Source: RDYZ01 sp964518905
GTDB lineage: Bacteria > Cyanobacteriota > Cyanobacteriia > Cyanobacteriales > Geitlerinemataceae
Assembly: GCA_964518905.1 (NCBI GenBank)
Contig: CAZFJL010000004.1
Location: 1-64,000, forward strand
Reading direction: 5' to 3'
Length of the DNA stretch: 64,000 nucleotides
Below the pieces are notes generated by a model. The model saw only the letters and a program-made list of their open reading frames with translations. It did no database searches and was not told where the DNA came from. The position numbers and the translations under genes are program-made. The first letter of the stretch is position 1; each line of letters starts with the position of its first letter. Positions 35,264 to 44,285 of this stretch are shown piece by piece.

Positions 35264-35659
35264 ATGGCTCGACAATCTGGCAAAAAATCCGGCGCTCGGA
35301 AGCAAAAGCGCAATGTTCCGAACGGTGTTGCATACATTCAATCTACTTTTAACAACACGATCGTCACAATCACCGATCCCCGAGGAGAAGTGATCTCTTG
35401 GGCTTCGGCTGGTTCAAGCGGCTTTAAAGGTGCGAAGAAGGGAACTCCTTACGCCGCGCAGACGGCAGCAGAAAGCGCCGCACGTCGTGCAAACGATCAG
35501 GGTATGCGCCAAATCGAAGTAATGGTGAGTGGCCCTGGATCGGGTCGTGAAACGGCCATTCGAGCGATACAAGGCGTGGGCCTTGAAATCACGTTGATCC
35601 GTGACATTACGCCGATTCCACACAATGGTTGTCGTCCTCCTAAGCGCCGTCGCGTTTAA
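35264..35659 (+). CDS. rpsK: 30S ribosomal protein S11
   Basis: 131 aa with YIQSTFNNTIVTITDPRGEV and the C-terminal DITPIPHNGCRPPKRRRV. Platform protein beside the Shine-Dalgarno helix. rpsD (S4) does not follow; rpoA comes next. Confidence 0.97.
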   Translation: MARQSGKKSGARKQKRNVPNGVAYIQSTFNNTIVTITDPRGEVISWASAGSSGFKGAKKGTPYAAQTAAESAARRANDQGMRQIEVMVSGPGSGRETAIRAIQGVGLEITLIRDITPIPHNGCRPPKRRRV

Positions 35660-35709
35660 GACGATCGCTCTTGGAATCTCGGGGACTTTGGATATAGGGA
35701 GGTTATGCT

Positions 35710-36648
35710 GTGGCGCAGTTCCAAATTGAATGCGTTGAGACGAATATAGAAAAGGATCGAGGGCAATACGGCAAGTTTGTCATTGATCCTTTAAATCGCG
35801 GTCAGGGAACGACAGTTGGCAACGCGTTGCGTCGTGTATTACTCTCAAACCTTGAGGGAACCGCGATTACGGCTGTGCGAATTGCGGGAGTTAATCACGA
35901 GTTTGCGACGCTTCCGGGCGTTCGTGAAGACGTGCTTGAGATTCTGCTCAATATGAAAGAGATTGTTCTTAAGAGCAATTCAAATCAGCCTCAAATTGGT
36001 CGCTTACTAGTGCAAGGCCCCGCAATGGTGCGAGCCGAGCACTTTGAGTTGCCTCCCGAGGTCGAAGTTCCTTCGATGAACCAGTACGTCGCGACGTTGG
36101 CAGATAATGCCTCCCTCGAAATGGAATTCCGGATCGAGAAGGGCATCGGCTATCGAGCAGTTGATCGTAGCCACGATGAGACTGGCGCGATCGATTTCAT
36201 GCAGATTGACTCGATCTTCATGCCGGTGCGGAAGGTGAATTACACCGTTGAAGATGTACGAGAAGATTCGGAACAAAAAGACCGTCTCTATCTCGAAATT
36301 TGGACAGACGGTAGCATTACCCCCCAAGAAGCGCTGAGTGAAGCGGCTGAAATTCTGGTTGGCCTCTTTGCTCCCTTGAAAGACATCACGCTTGAATCGA
36401 TGAAGGATGAGTACACGCCGGATGAAGATCCGACGAGTCAAATTCCGATCGAAGAGCTTCAGCTTTCCGTTCGTGCTTACAACTGTCTCAAGCGAGCTCA
36501 AATTAACTCGGTTGCTGACTTGCTCGATTACTCCCAGGAAGACCTGCTCGAAATTAAAAACTTCGGTCAAAAGTCGGCAGAGGAAGTAATCGAAGCTCTA
36601 CAAAAACGCCTAGGCATCACCTTGCCTCAGGAAAAAGCCAAGGCTTAA
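35710..36648 (+). CDS. rpoA: RNA polymerase alpha subunit
   Basis: 312 aa. The N-terminal domain (GQYGKFVIDPLNRGQGTTVGNALRRVLLSNLEG) dimerises and assembles beta and beta-prime; an acidic linker leads to the C-terminal domain (about 235-305, ELQLSVRAYNCLKRAQINSVADLL, LEIKNFGQKSAEEV) that contacts UP elements and activators. GTG start at 35710 behind GGGAGG. Confidence 0.97.
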   Translation: MAQFQIECVETNIEKDRGQYGKFVIDPLNRGQGTTVGNALRRVLLSNLEGTAITAVRIAGVNHEFATLPGVREDVLEILLNMKEIVLKSNSNQPQIGRLLVQGPAMVRAEHFELPPEVEVPSMNQYVATLADNASLEMEFRIEKGIGYRAVDRSHDETGAIDFMQIDSIFMPVRKVNYTVEDVREDSEQKDRLYLEIWTDGSITPQEALSEAAEILVGLFAPLKDITLESMKDEYTPDEDPTSQIPIEELQLSVRAYNCLKRAQINSVADLLDYSQEDLLEIKNFGQKSAEEVIEALQKRLGITLPQEKAKA

Positions 36649-36733
36649 TGCCTTTTCCCCTAGATCGTACGCCTTTCACTGTAATGTCGTACGATCATCA
36701 GTCCCCTTGATGTTCCGTTAACACTAGAGAATC

Positions 36734-37084
36734 ATGCGCCACCGTTGCCGCGTTCCCGAACTCGGGAAGCCTGCTGACCAACGAAAAGCCCTACTCCGGG
36801 CTCTAACGACCGAGCTGCTCCGCCACGGTCGGATTACCACCACCAAGGCACGGGCGAAAGCGGTGCGATCGGAAGCCGATCACATCATCACCTTGGCAAA
36901 AGATGGCACGCTGTCTGCGCGTCGTCAAGCTATGGGTTATCTGTACGACAAGCAGCTCGTTCATGCGCTCTTCGCTCAAGTGGGTGAACGCTATGGCAAG
37001 CGTAACGGCGGCTATACCCGTATTCTACGGACGATCGCCCGCCGTGGTGATAACGCAGAAATGGCGATCATCGAGCTGGTCTAA
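36734..37084 (+). CDS. rplQ: 50S ribosomal protein L17
   Basis: 116 aa, MRHRCRVPELGKPADQRKALLR start, GRITTTKARAKAVRSEAD motif. Tunnel-exit protein; always next to rpoA in this arrangement. Confidence 0.97.
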   Translation: MRHRCRVPELGKPADQRKALLRALTTELLRHGRITTTKARAKAVRSEADHIITLAKDGTLSARRQAMGYLYDKQLVHALFAQVGERYGKRNGGYTRILRTIARRGDNAEMAIIELV

Positions 37085-37090
37085 ATTGAG

Positions 37091-37933
37091 ATGTCGCGTT
37101 TGAAAGTTGCGATTCCCCGTCAGCGGATTGCTCTCGCCATTCAGTACGACGGCTCCGACTTTCATGGATGGCAGCGTCAGCCTCGCGAGCACTCCGTTCA
37201 ACAAACCCTCGAAACCTGCATCGAAACTATTGTTGGGCATCGTGTGATACTTCATGCCGCCGGACGAACCGATACGGGAGTCCACGCAGCCTGTCAAGTG
37301 GCACACTTTGACACCGATAGTCCGATTCCTGCGACGAAGTGGGCTAACATCCTCGGTACACGCGTGCCGGAAAGCATTAATCTCAATGCATCGGCTCCGG
37401 TGCAGTTTAATTGGCACGCGCGATTCTCGGCCACATGGCGGCGTTATCGGTATACAATCTATACCGCTCCACGGCCTAATTTGTTCGTTAAGCCGTTTGT
37501 CTGGCATTACTACCACGAACCGCTTGATGCTGAACTTATGCAGTCAGCGTTACAGCCCCTGATCGGACGTCATCATCTGTCGGCCTTTCGGCGTGCCGGT
37601 TCAAGCCGAGCGGATTCGTGGGTGGATGTTCAAGATGTTGAGTGTCGCCGATCGCAAGATTTCATTTCGATCGAGGTACAGGCGAGTGGTTTCCTTTACG
37701 GGATGATGCGTCTTTTGGTCGGAACGCTCGTTCAAGTCGGTCGAGGTCAAAGGACGATCGAAAACTTCGAGGAAATTTGGACTAACGAGCGGCGCGAGCT
37801 AGTGAAGTACGCAGCTCCAGCCAAAGGTCTTTGTTTCCTTCGTGTGGGCTATCCCGACAACCCCTTTCCGCTCGAAGCGTGGTACAGCACGATGCCACAC
37901 TTTTCTTTCGATTCTTTACCTGTCAGTTGTTAA
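37091..37933 (+). CDS. truA: tRNA pseudouridine(38-40) synthase
   Basis: Converts U38-U40 of the anticodon arm to pseudouridine. 280 aa with IQYDGSDFHGWQRQ, the catalytic Asp in AAGRTDTGVHA, and FLYGMMRLLVGTLVQVGRG. It starts 6 bp after rplQ and ends 7 bp before rplM, so it is embedded in the ribosomal operon. This place is usual in cyanobacteria. Confidence 0.96.
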   Translation: MSRLKVAIPRQRIALAIQYDGSDFHGWQRQPREHSVQQTLETCIETIVGHRVILHAAGRTDTGVHAACQVAHFDTDSPIPATKWANILGTRVPESINLNASAPVQFNWHARFSATWRRYRYTIYTAPRPNLFVKPFVWHYYHEPLDAELMQSALQPLIGRHHLSAFRRAGSSRADSWVDVQDVECRRSQDFISIEVQASGFLYGMMRLLVGTLVQVGRGQRTIENFEEIWTNERRELVKYAAPAKGLCFLRVGYPDNPFPLEAWYSTMPHFSFDSLPVSC

Positions 37934-37940
37934 ACCAACC

Positions 37941-38393
37941 ATGGAAAAAACCTATCTCCCCCCAGCCCAAAACGACGCAGCTAAATGGTACGTCGTTGAT
38001 GCCAGCGAGCAAAGACTCGGGCGCCTCGCGACTGAAATTGCTTGCATCCTGCGCGGCAAAAACAAGCCGACCTATACGCCTCACCTTGATACCGGTGATT
38101 TTGTTGTCGTAATCAACGCCGAGAAAGTTCAGGTCACGGGTAAAAAATCCACTCAAAAACTCTACCGCCGTCATTCCGGTCGTCCGGGTGGGATGAAAGT
38201 TGAGACGTTTGACAAGTTGCAAGCACGCATTCCCGAACGCATCATTGAAAAAGCGGTGAAAGGGATGCTGCCGAAGAATATTCTTGGCCGCAAACTCTTT
38301 ACGAAACTCAGCGTTTATGCTGGGCCGAGCCATCCCCATGCGGCTCAACAACCTGAAGTTCTGTCAATCAATACGATCCCCGGAGATAGCTAA
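37941..38393 (+). CDS. rplM: 50S ribosomal protein L13
   Basis: 150 aa from the ATG at 37941 (MEKTYLPPAQNDAAKWYVVD), with GRLATEIACILRGKNKPTYTPHLDTGDFV and MLPKNILGRKLFTKLSVYAG. A longer frame starting inside truA is rejected. Early assembly protein; pairs with rpsI. Confidence 0.96.
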   Translation: MEKTYLPPAQNDAAKWYVVDASEQRLGRLATEIACILRGKNKPTYTPHLDTGDFVVVINAEKVQVTGKKSTQKLYRRHSGRPGGMKVETFDKLQARIPERIIEKAVKGMLPKNILGRKLFTKLSVYAGPSHPHAAQQPEVLSINTIPGDS

Positions 38394-38398
38394 ACACC

Positions 38399-38803
38399 AT
38401 GGAAACTAACGATAAAGTTGTGTACTGGGGAACCGGTCGCCGCAAGCAATCGATCGCCCGTGTCCGCCTGGTTCCTGGTCAAGGTTCCCTCACGATCAAC
38501 GGTCGTCCGGGTGACAACTACCTGCAATACAACCCGACCTACCTCAACACGACCAAAGCTCCACTGGAGGTGCTCGGTCTAGAGGCTGAGTACGACATTC
38601 TAGTTTCGGTCAAGGGTGGCGGTATCACCGGCCAAGCGGATGCAATCCGTCTTGGTGTGGCTCGTGCGTTATGCCAGCTTGACCCGGATAACCGCGCACC
38701 GCTCAAAATCGAAGGGTATCTCACCCGCGACCCGCGTGCGAAAGAGCGTAAGAAATACGGTCTACGTAAAGCGCGTAAAGCGCCGCAGTTCTCGAAACGT
38801 TAA
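38399..38803 (+). CDS. rpsI: 30S ribosomal protein S9
   Basis: 134 aa, YWGTGRRKQSIARVRLVPGQG start and GLRKARKAPQFSKR end; the C-terminal Lys-Arg contacts P-site tRNA. 5 bp after rplM. Confidence 0.97.
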   Translation: METNDKVVYWGTGRRKQSIARVRLVPGQGSLTINGRPGDNYLQYNPTYLNTTKAPLEVLGLEAEYDILVSVKGGGITGQADAIRLGVARALCQLDPDNRAPLKIEGYLTRDPRAKERKKYGLRKARKAPQFSKR

Positions 38804-38932
38804 ATCGAGATTTCGAGCGTGTACAACTTTGGCAAGTGGTTTCGGGTTTGAATGGTTATTGCCAGATCAATCGCTCAATCACTTACAAGCTTTAACCTTG
38901 ACTATTTACGAATCACCGCAACTTTATTCACC

Positions 38933-39175
38933 ATGCCTAAATCTGATATTCACCCCGAGTGGTATCCCGAAGCCAAAGTGTTTTGCAACGGCGAAGTCGT
39001 GATGACTGTCGGCGCAACCAAACCGGAAATGTCGGTTGATGTTTGGTCGGGCAACCATCCCTTTTACACGGGTAACCAAAAAATCATCGATACCGAAGGT
39101 CGGGTGGAACGCTTCCTGCGTAAGTACGGCATGGCTCCGGCTGATGCTGATGAAACGGAAACCGAATCGAAGTAG
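38933..39175 (+). CDS. rpmE: 50S ribosomal protein L31 (zinc-free type)
   Basis: 80 aa from the ATG at 38933: MPKSDIHPEWYPEAKVFCNG, then MSVDVWSGNHPFYTGNQKIIDTEGRVERFLRKYG. Only one Cys (C18) is present, so the CXXC zinc site of the zinc-binding form is missing. The acidic tail (ADADETETESK) is extra. Last gene before the operon terminator. Confidence 0.95.
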   Translation: MPKSDIHPEWYPEAKVFCNGEVVMTVGATKPEMSVDVWSGNHPFYTGNQKIIDTEGRVERFLRKYGMAPADADETETESK

Positions 39176-39196
39176 ATTTCTACAATTTACGATTAA

Positions 39197-39236
39197 GCAA
39201 ACGGTCGAAAGTGATTTCGGCCGCTTTTGCGTTTTT
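39197..39236 (+). terminator. Terminator of the ribosomal protein operon
   Basis: GCAAACGGTCGAAA (39197-39210) pairs with TTTCGGCCGCTTTTGC (39215-39230) with one bulge, followed by GTTTTT. Placed 21 bases after the rpmE stop. Confidence 0.88.
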
Positions 39237-39343
39237 AGGGGATGATCGTGATACTACGGTTCGAGGTCACTCGAATCAATGCGACGATCGCCGTAAACTT
39301 AATCTAGAGTGCGCGTCTAGTTGGTCACTTCTCGTTCCCCTAT

Positions 39344-39381
39344 CGAGAAGAGTGATCAGTTTTCAGTGATCACTCTTCTCG
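39344..39381. other. Perfect 15-bp hairpin upstream of prfA
   Basis: CGAGAAGAGTGATCA and its exact inverse TGATCACTCTTCTCG enclose GTTTTCAG. No T-run follows. It lies 89 bases before prfA, so it may be in the prfA leader or be a backup terminator. Confidence 0.6.
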
Positions 39382-39470
39382 GTGCTTTATCGAGTCAGAG
39401 CTTGTCTTTGATCGCACCCTTTACCTGATTTTATCTCGCAGTCCGATTTCCACGATCGTGGTTCCTTCCT

Positions 39471-40580
39471 ATGGCCGAATCATACCTTCTTGATAAACTC
39501 GCCTCCGTCGAACAAACCTTCGACGAGCTAACCCGGCGACTTGCTGATCCGGATACCGCCTCTAATCCGACGGAATTCCAGCGGGTCGCAAAACTCCGCG
39601 CTTCTCTTGAAGAGGTCGTGAATACCTATCACACCTGGCAGGAAAAGCAGGAAGAATGGGTCGGTGCTCGCCAAATTCTGAGAGAGTCGATCGGTGATGC
39701 TGAGATGCATGAGATGGCGGAGCTGGAGGTGAGCGAGTTAGTCGAGGAGATCAATAGCCTTGAACAGCGGCTGAAGATTTTGCTACTGCCGAAAGATCCC
39801 AACGATGATAAAAACATCATGTTGGAGATTCGTGCGGGTACTGGGGGCGATGAGGCCGGAATTTGGGCGGGGGATCTGGTGCGGCTGTATTCGCGCTATG
39901 CGGAGTCGCAGAATTGGCGGGTGAAGCTGATCAGTGAGTCGCTGGCGGATATGGGCGGATTTAAAGAGGCGATTTTAGAAATCGATGGCGATTCGGTTTA
40001 CAGCAAGCTCAAGTTTGAAGCGGGGGTTCATCGGGTGCAGCGCGTGCCGATGACTGAGGCGGGTGGCCGTGTCCATACGTCAACGGCGACGGTGGCGGTG
40101 ATGCCAGAGGTCGATGATGTGGAGGTCAAGATCGAGGCGAAGGATATTGAGCTGACGACGGCGCGATCGGGCGGTGCTGGCGGTCAGAATGTGAACAAGG
40201 TGGAAACGGCGGTGGATTTGTTCCACAAGCCGACGGGGATTCGGGTGTTTTGTACGGAGGAGCGATCGCAGCTCAAGAACCGGGAACGGGCGATGCAGAT
40301 TTTGCGGGCGAAGTTGTTTGATATGCAGTTGCGCGAGCAGCAAGACAAAATCACGTCGGAGCGTCGATCGCAGGTGGGGACGGGGTCGCGATCGGAAAAA
40401 ATCCGCACGTACAATTACAAGGACAATCGCGCGACGGATCACCGTTTAGGTCAGAATTTTAATTTAAGTTCGGTGCTGGAAGGGGATGTGGATGAAATCA
40501 TCCAGTCGTGTATTGCAAAGGATCAGCAAGAGCAATTGGTTGAGTTAGCGGAATCAACGTCTGGCGTGGGTTCCGTATAG
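39471..40580 (+). CDS. prfA: Peptide chain release factor 1
   Basis: Recognises UAA and UAG and triggers peptide release. 369 aa. The GGQ loop lies in RSGGAGGQNVNKVETAV; the anticodon-like PXT motif region is HRVQRVPMTEAGGRVHTS; EIRAGTGGDEAGIWA and the C-terminal YNYKDNRATDHRLGQNFNL are typical. The second half prefers G-ending codons (for example GCGGAG, GTGGAG), unlike the upstream ribosomal genes. Confidence 0.96.
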   Translation: MAESYLLDKLASVEQTFDELTRRLADPDTASNPTEFQRVAKLRASLEEVVNTYHTWQEKQEEWVGARQILRESIGDAEMHEMAELEVSELVEEINSLEQRLKILLLPKDPNDDKNIMLEIRAGTGGDEAGIWAGDLVRLYSRYAESQNWRVKLISESLADMGGFKEAILEIDGDSVYSKLKFEAGVHRVQRVPMTEAGGRVHTSTATVAVMPEVDDVEVKIEAKDIELTTARSGGAGGQNVNKVETAVDLFHKPTGIRVFCTEERSQLKNRERAMQILRAKLFDMQLREQQDKITSERRSQVGTGSRSEKIRTYNYKDNRATDHRLGQNFNLSSVLEGDVDEIIQSCIAKDQQEQLVELAESTSGVGSV

Positions 40581-40660
40581 TTACGGACTCGCTAAATCGC
40601 GCAGACTTTACAGTCAGTTCAATAAAAAATGAGACATACTGACTCTGTTCTGCTCGCTCA

Positions 40661-40695
40661 AAAACCGCGTTTCGACTCCGCTCAACGCTCTCAGC
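40661..40695 (-). repeat. Partial copy of the dispersed hairpin element
   Basis: It keeps only the core. Compared with the core at 62027-62061 it has four changes in 35 bases, and these fall as pairs that preserve the GCGTT/AACGC stem where the others have GCACT/AGTGC. Confidence 0.65.
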
Positions 40696-40786
40696 ATGTT
40701 CTGCAAATAATTGAACTGACGATTAACGATAAAAATTCAACTCTCAAAACGGGAGATCTTGTCTTGAGATACTTCCACCCGGAAAC

Positions 40787-40901
40787 TGTAGCAGAAACCG
40801 ATTAGATTAGGACTCATTAAAAAAACTGAGAGCACTGAGCGGAGTCGAAGTGCGGTTTCCAGCTTAGGGGAGAGTGTCCTAACCCAATCGGTGGCTGCCG
40901 T
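40787..40901 (+). repeat. Dispersed hairpin/MITE-like element, copy A
   Basis: 115 bp. The ends 40787-40813 and 40875-40901 are inverted with 20 of 27 matches (15 of 17 over ACCGATTAGATTAGGAC). The core includes GCACTGAGCGGAGTCGAAGT then GC. A second full copy lies inverted at 61984-62100. Confidence 0.75.
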
Positions 40902-40985
40902 ATCACACCAGGTTTATTGGTGTTTTGAAAAGACGATTCATGATTTAGAACGCGATCGAAGCTAAACCACGATCAAGTTCTAAAG

Positions 40986-41987
40986 CTATGATGCACCGAG
41001 TAATTCGCCGATCGCCTCACCCACTTCGAGGCGGGTTCCATTGGCGAAATCCCAGCCCGACGCAGCTTTTTTTCCCGCAAGCTGAACCTCTCGGAGCAGA
41101 AGCAAACCATCGCCAGTCATCACGATCGGGCCGACGTTTTTAACTACAGTAACGACCTCGCCCGGTTTTGCAGCTTCGGGAATCTCGGGAGCGATCGCCG
41201 CCAGTTCTGCGGGTAACTGATCTTGCCAAGATTGGCCGATCGGAGCCGTTGCCTTAATCTTTAAATTCTGCTCGCGAAACGTGGTCATACAGTTGGGATA
41301 AAAGCCGCGAATTTTGTTGTGAATCGCGATCGCCGACTGTGACCAACCAAGCTGGTAATCCTCTTTTTTGATCAGTGATGCATAGGTCGCGCGATCGTTA
41401 TCCTGCGGTTCGGGCGTGAGGTCACCGCGATCGAGACCCTGAAGTGTTTCGACCATCAGCGCCGCCGTATCGTCAGCCAGTCCAGCCGCCAATGTCCAGG
41501 CATCATCCAGCAGAGCGATGGAGCGCGATCGCTTCAGCAACATCGCGCCGGTATCCATCCCCGCATCCATCAGCATCGTCGTGATCCCCGTCTCGATCGC
41601 GCCATCGTGCAAACACCACTGAATCGGCGCAGCACCGCGATATTCGGGCAATAGCGAGCCATGACCGTTAATGCAGCCCAAACGCGGCATATCGAGAATT
41701 TCCTGCGAAAGAATTTGACCATAGGCCACGACAACGAAGGCATCGGACTGGGCGTCGCGTAATTTCGCTAAGGTCGCCTCGTCGCGTTTGATGCGAGCCG
41801 GTTGCCACACCTCGATCCCGGCTTCGACGGCGATCGCTTTGACGGGCGAAGGATCGAGACCCTTGCCGCGCCCGCGTCGTTTATCCGGTTGGGTGACCAC
41901 GGCGACAACCTCAACGTCGGGGCGATCGATCAGAGTTTGGAGCGTCGGCACGGCAAACTGAGGCGTACCGAAAAAGACAAGTCGCAT
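40986..41987 (-). CDS. fmt: Methionyl-tRNA formyltransferase
   Basis: Formylates initiator Met-tRNA with 10-formyl-THF (made by FolD, also here). 333 aa: MRLVFFGTPQFAVPTLQTL, the folate-site motif INGHGSLLPEYRGAAPIQW with catalytic Asn/His, DAGMDTGAMLL, and a C-terminal OB-fold domain. It starts 29 bp after trpE on the same strand and may be cotranscribed with it. Confidence 0.96.
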   Translation of the reverse strand: MRLVFFGTPQFAVPTLQTLIDRPDVEVVAVVTQPDKRRGRGKGLDPSPVKAIAVEAGIEVWQPARIKRDEATLAKLRDAQSDAFVVVAYGQILSQEILDMPRLGCINGHGSLLPEYRGAAPIQWCLHDGAIETGITTMLMDAGMDTGAMLLKRSRSIALLDDAWTLAAGLADDTAALMVETLQGLDRGDLTPEPQDNDRATYASLIKKEDYQLGWSQSAIAIHNKIRGFYPNCMTTFREQNLKIKATAPIGQSWQDQLPAELAAIAPEIPEAAKPGEVVTVVKNVGPIVMTGDGLLLLREVQLAGKKAASGWDFANGTRLEVGEAIGELLGAS

Positions 41988-42016
41988 GGTGTGAAGTTGA
42001 AACGGGATGACGGGGT

Positions 42017-43564
42017 TTACGGCTGGGCGGCGGATAAGGCGCGAATCGCTTCTAGCACTCCCTTGGCTTTATTTAACGTTTCCTCGTATTCACTTTGGGG
42101 ATCGGAATCGGCCACAAGTCCGGCTCCCGCTTGGACGGAAACCGTGGGCTGACCATTTTCATCGGGACAGATCAGCGCCGTGCGGATGGCGATCGCGCTG
42201 TTGAGCTGACCGTCAAAGCTGTAGTAGCCGTACACACCGGAATAGGGGCCTCGGCGATCGGGTTCCAGCTCGCGGACGATTTCCATCGCACGAATTTTCG
42301 GCGCACCGCTGACCGTCCCAGCGGGGAAACAAGCCTTGAGCAAATCCCAGGCGGTTTTATCCGGCTGAAGCTGACCGACGACATTACTAACGATATGCAT
42401 GACGTGGCTATAGCGCTCGATCGTCATCAGTTCATCGACACGCACACTGCCATTTTGACAAACTCGACCGAGATCATTGCGCCCTAGATCCACAAGCATG
42501 ACGTGTTCGGCGCACTCCTTCGGATCGGCGAGCAAATCAGCAGCTAAGGCGTCATCTTCTGCGCTGGTTGCGCCCCGTTTCCGCGTTCCGGCGATCGGGC
42601 GAACCGTGGCGATCGTCGTGTCGTCATCCTGGCGATCGGCCTTGACCATCACCTCGGGGCTAGAGCCGACGAGCTGCCAGTCGTTGAAGTTGAAAAAGGC
42701 CATGTAAGGCGAGGGATTGATCGATCGCAGCGATCGGTACAAATCAAACGGTTTGCCCGTATAGGGTGCGGACAAACGCTGAGAAATCACGACTTGGAAA
42801 ATATCTCCCGCCTTGATGTACTCCTTCGCCTTGAGAACGCTGGTTTTAAAGTGATCCTGGGTGGTATTGCTGCTGTAGGTTAACGGCGGAGCTTGACTGG
42901 TTTGGGGCGATTGCCATTCGAGGATCGTTTCACGCGGTTCGAGGCTGGTTTTGAGCTTATCGACCAGGGTTGTAACGCGCGTGCAGGCGGCGTCGTAGGC
43001 GTGGGCGAGATCAACCTCGGGATCACGCAGATCAGCATAGGCGATCGCCCAGATTTTGCGCTGCACTTGGTCAAAGACCAGTAGATTATCCACCTGCATC
43101 CAAAGACCATCGGGCAAAGCCGCGATCCCGCTGGACTGGTTCGGATGCACCGGCACGCGCGATTCGATCCACTGAATCAGCTCATAGCCCCAAAATCCGA
43201 ACAGCCCGCCGATACCTTGGGGCAGGTTGGGCAAATGGATCGGTTTGAACTCGTCGAGGCAACGTTCGAGCACTGTAAAGGGATCGCCGCTAAACTCATC
43301 GCGCGTGCCATTGCGATGGTGCTGCACCGTACGATCGCCCCGCGCTTCGAGCACCCAGAGCGGATCGCAGCCGAGAAAACTGTAGCGCCCGATCGATTCT
43401 CCGCCTTCGACCGATTCGAGCAAAAAACTATAGGGTTCGCCTTGGCAGACTTTGAGCCATGCCGAAACTGGCGTATCGAGATCGGCAATCCACTCGCGAC
43501 ATACCGGCACGAAATTGCCCTCTTGGGCGAGCTGCTCGAATTCAGAAAAACTCGGAAACATCAT
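42017..43564 (-). CDS. trpE: Anthranilate synthase component I
   Basis: Chorismate-using subunit of anthranilate synthase, first step of tryptophan synthesis. From the ATG at 43564, 515 aa. The N-terminal tryptophan feedback motif LLESVEGGESIGRYSFLG is intact. The catalytic half shows IKAGDIFQVVISQRL, SPEVMVK, RPIAGTRKRG, DLGRNDLGRV, FPAGTVSGAPKIRAMEI and IAIRTAL. The glutaminase partner TrpG is not adjacent. The upstream neighbour is psaD; I recall psaD next to trpE in Synechocystis too. An alternative start lies one codon in. Confidence 0.95.
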   Translation of the reverse strand: MMFPSFSEFEQLAQEGNFVPVCREWIADLDTPVSAWLKVCQGEPYSFLLESVEGGESIGRYSFLGCDPLWVLEARGDRTVQHHRNGTRDEFSGDPFTVLERCLDEFKPIHLPNLPQGIGGLFGFWGYELIQWIESRVPVHPNQSSGIAALPDGLWMQVDNLLVFDQVQRKIWAIAYADLRDPEVDLAHAYDAACTRVTTLVDKLKTSLEPRETILEWQSPQTSQAPPLTYSSNTTQDHFKTSVLKAKEYIKAGDIFQVVISQRLSAPYTGKPFDLYRSLRSINPSPYMAFFNFNDWQLVGSSPEVMVKADRQDDDTTIATVRPIAGTRKRGATSAEDDALAADLLADPKECAEHVMLVDLGRNDLGRVCQNGSVRVDELMTIERYSHVMHIVSNVVGQLQPDKTAWDLLKACFPAGTVSGAPKIRAMEIVRELEPDRRGPYSGVYGYYSFDGQLNSAIAIRTALICPDENGQPTVSVQAGAGLVADSDPQSEYEETLNKAKGVLEAIRALSAAQP

Positions 43565-43703
43565 GAAGGGTATGAGCGTAATTGACCTTTTCGGTAGGAC
43601 AGAGCGATCGCCGGATCGACTCCAATCGTTCCCTAATTTGTCGGGGATCGCACGGGCTGAGACTTGGGCGATCGCCGCTGAAAATCGCACACAAACGCAC
43701 ACA

Positions 43704-43737
43704 AAAAAGGAGAATGCAGCTCAACCTACATTCTCCG
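43704..43737 (-). terminator. Terminator of psaD
   Basis: On the minus strand GGAGAATG...CATTCTCC is followed by six T (43709 to 43704), about 50 bases after the psaD stop. It separates psaD from trpE. Confidence 0.85.
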
Positions 43738-43789
43738 GAGTTTAATTGCGAATTGAAAAGCTGATTGCAAACTCAACGTTTAAGTTGCT

Positions 43790-44218
43790 TTAAGCATCGT
43801 ACGGCTCTTTGCCGCTAAATTTCAACTTGGACGGGTTGGGGTTGTCGCCGATCTTGCGATCGATTTTGCCCGCGAACTCACGACCTTCGTTGACTTTCTC
43901 AGGGAAGACCCCATCAGCCGGATGGAGGTACTGAGTTTCACCGTTCGGGAAGACGCGGTAAACCTTGTAATCTTCCATACGCGGCTTGAACTTTGTACGC
44001 AGTTGCGTACCCAGTGCGAGGCACTGCTCTTTACGTGCAAAATAGAGCAGGTTTTCGCCTTCATTCATGATGGCGGCACCGCCCGTCGGCATCTCAAAGA
44101 CTTGTTCTTTTTTGCTTGTCCAAGTGATGGCGTACTTTTCTTCGATGTCTGCTTTGGTTAGCAGGCCACCCGTACTGCCACCGAACTTGGGAGTCTGTCC
44201 GGTCAGTTCTTCAGCCAT
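43790..44218 (-). CDS. psaD: Photosystem I subunit II (PsaD)
   Basis: Stromal-side subunit of photosystem I that docks ferredoxin and stabilises PsaC. 142 aa from the ATG at 44218 (MAEELTGQTPKFGGSTGGLL), with KADIEEKYAITWTSKKEQVFEMPTGGAA split over two strands of the core, basic LRTKFKPRMEDYKVYRVFPNGE, and the HPADGVFPEKVNEGRE tail. A start five codons upstream is rejected. An HLR1-like box lies upstream and a strong terminator downstream. Confidence 0.97.
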   Translation of the reverse strand: MAEELTGQTPKFGGSTGGLLTKADIEEKYAITWTSKKEQVFEMPTGGAAIMNEGENLLYFARKEQCLALGTQLRTKFKPRMEDYKVYRVFPNGETQYLHPADGVFPEKVNEGREFAGKIDRKIGDNPNPSKLKFSGKEPYDA

Positions 44219-44285
44219 AAAAAGCGTTCTCACAAAACGGGTTTTGAAGGCATCGTATCACCGCCGTTCAGATGCCTTGGAATCC

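Larger units (their letters stand above)
40581..40985. other. Intergenic region with two members of a hairpin repeat family
   Basis: 405 bp between convergent prfA and fmt, holding a partial repeat (40661-40695) and a complete 115-bp element (40787-40901). No gene seen. Confidence 0.6.
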
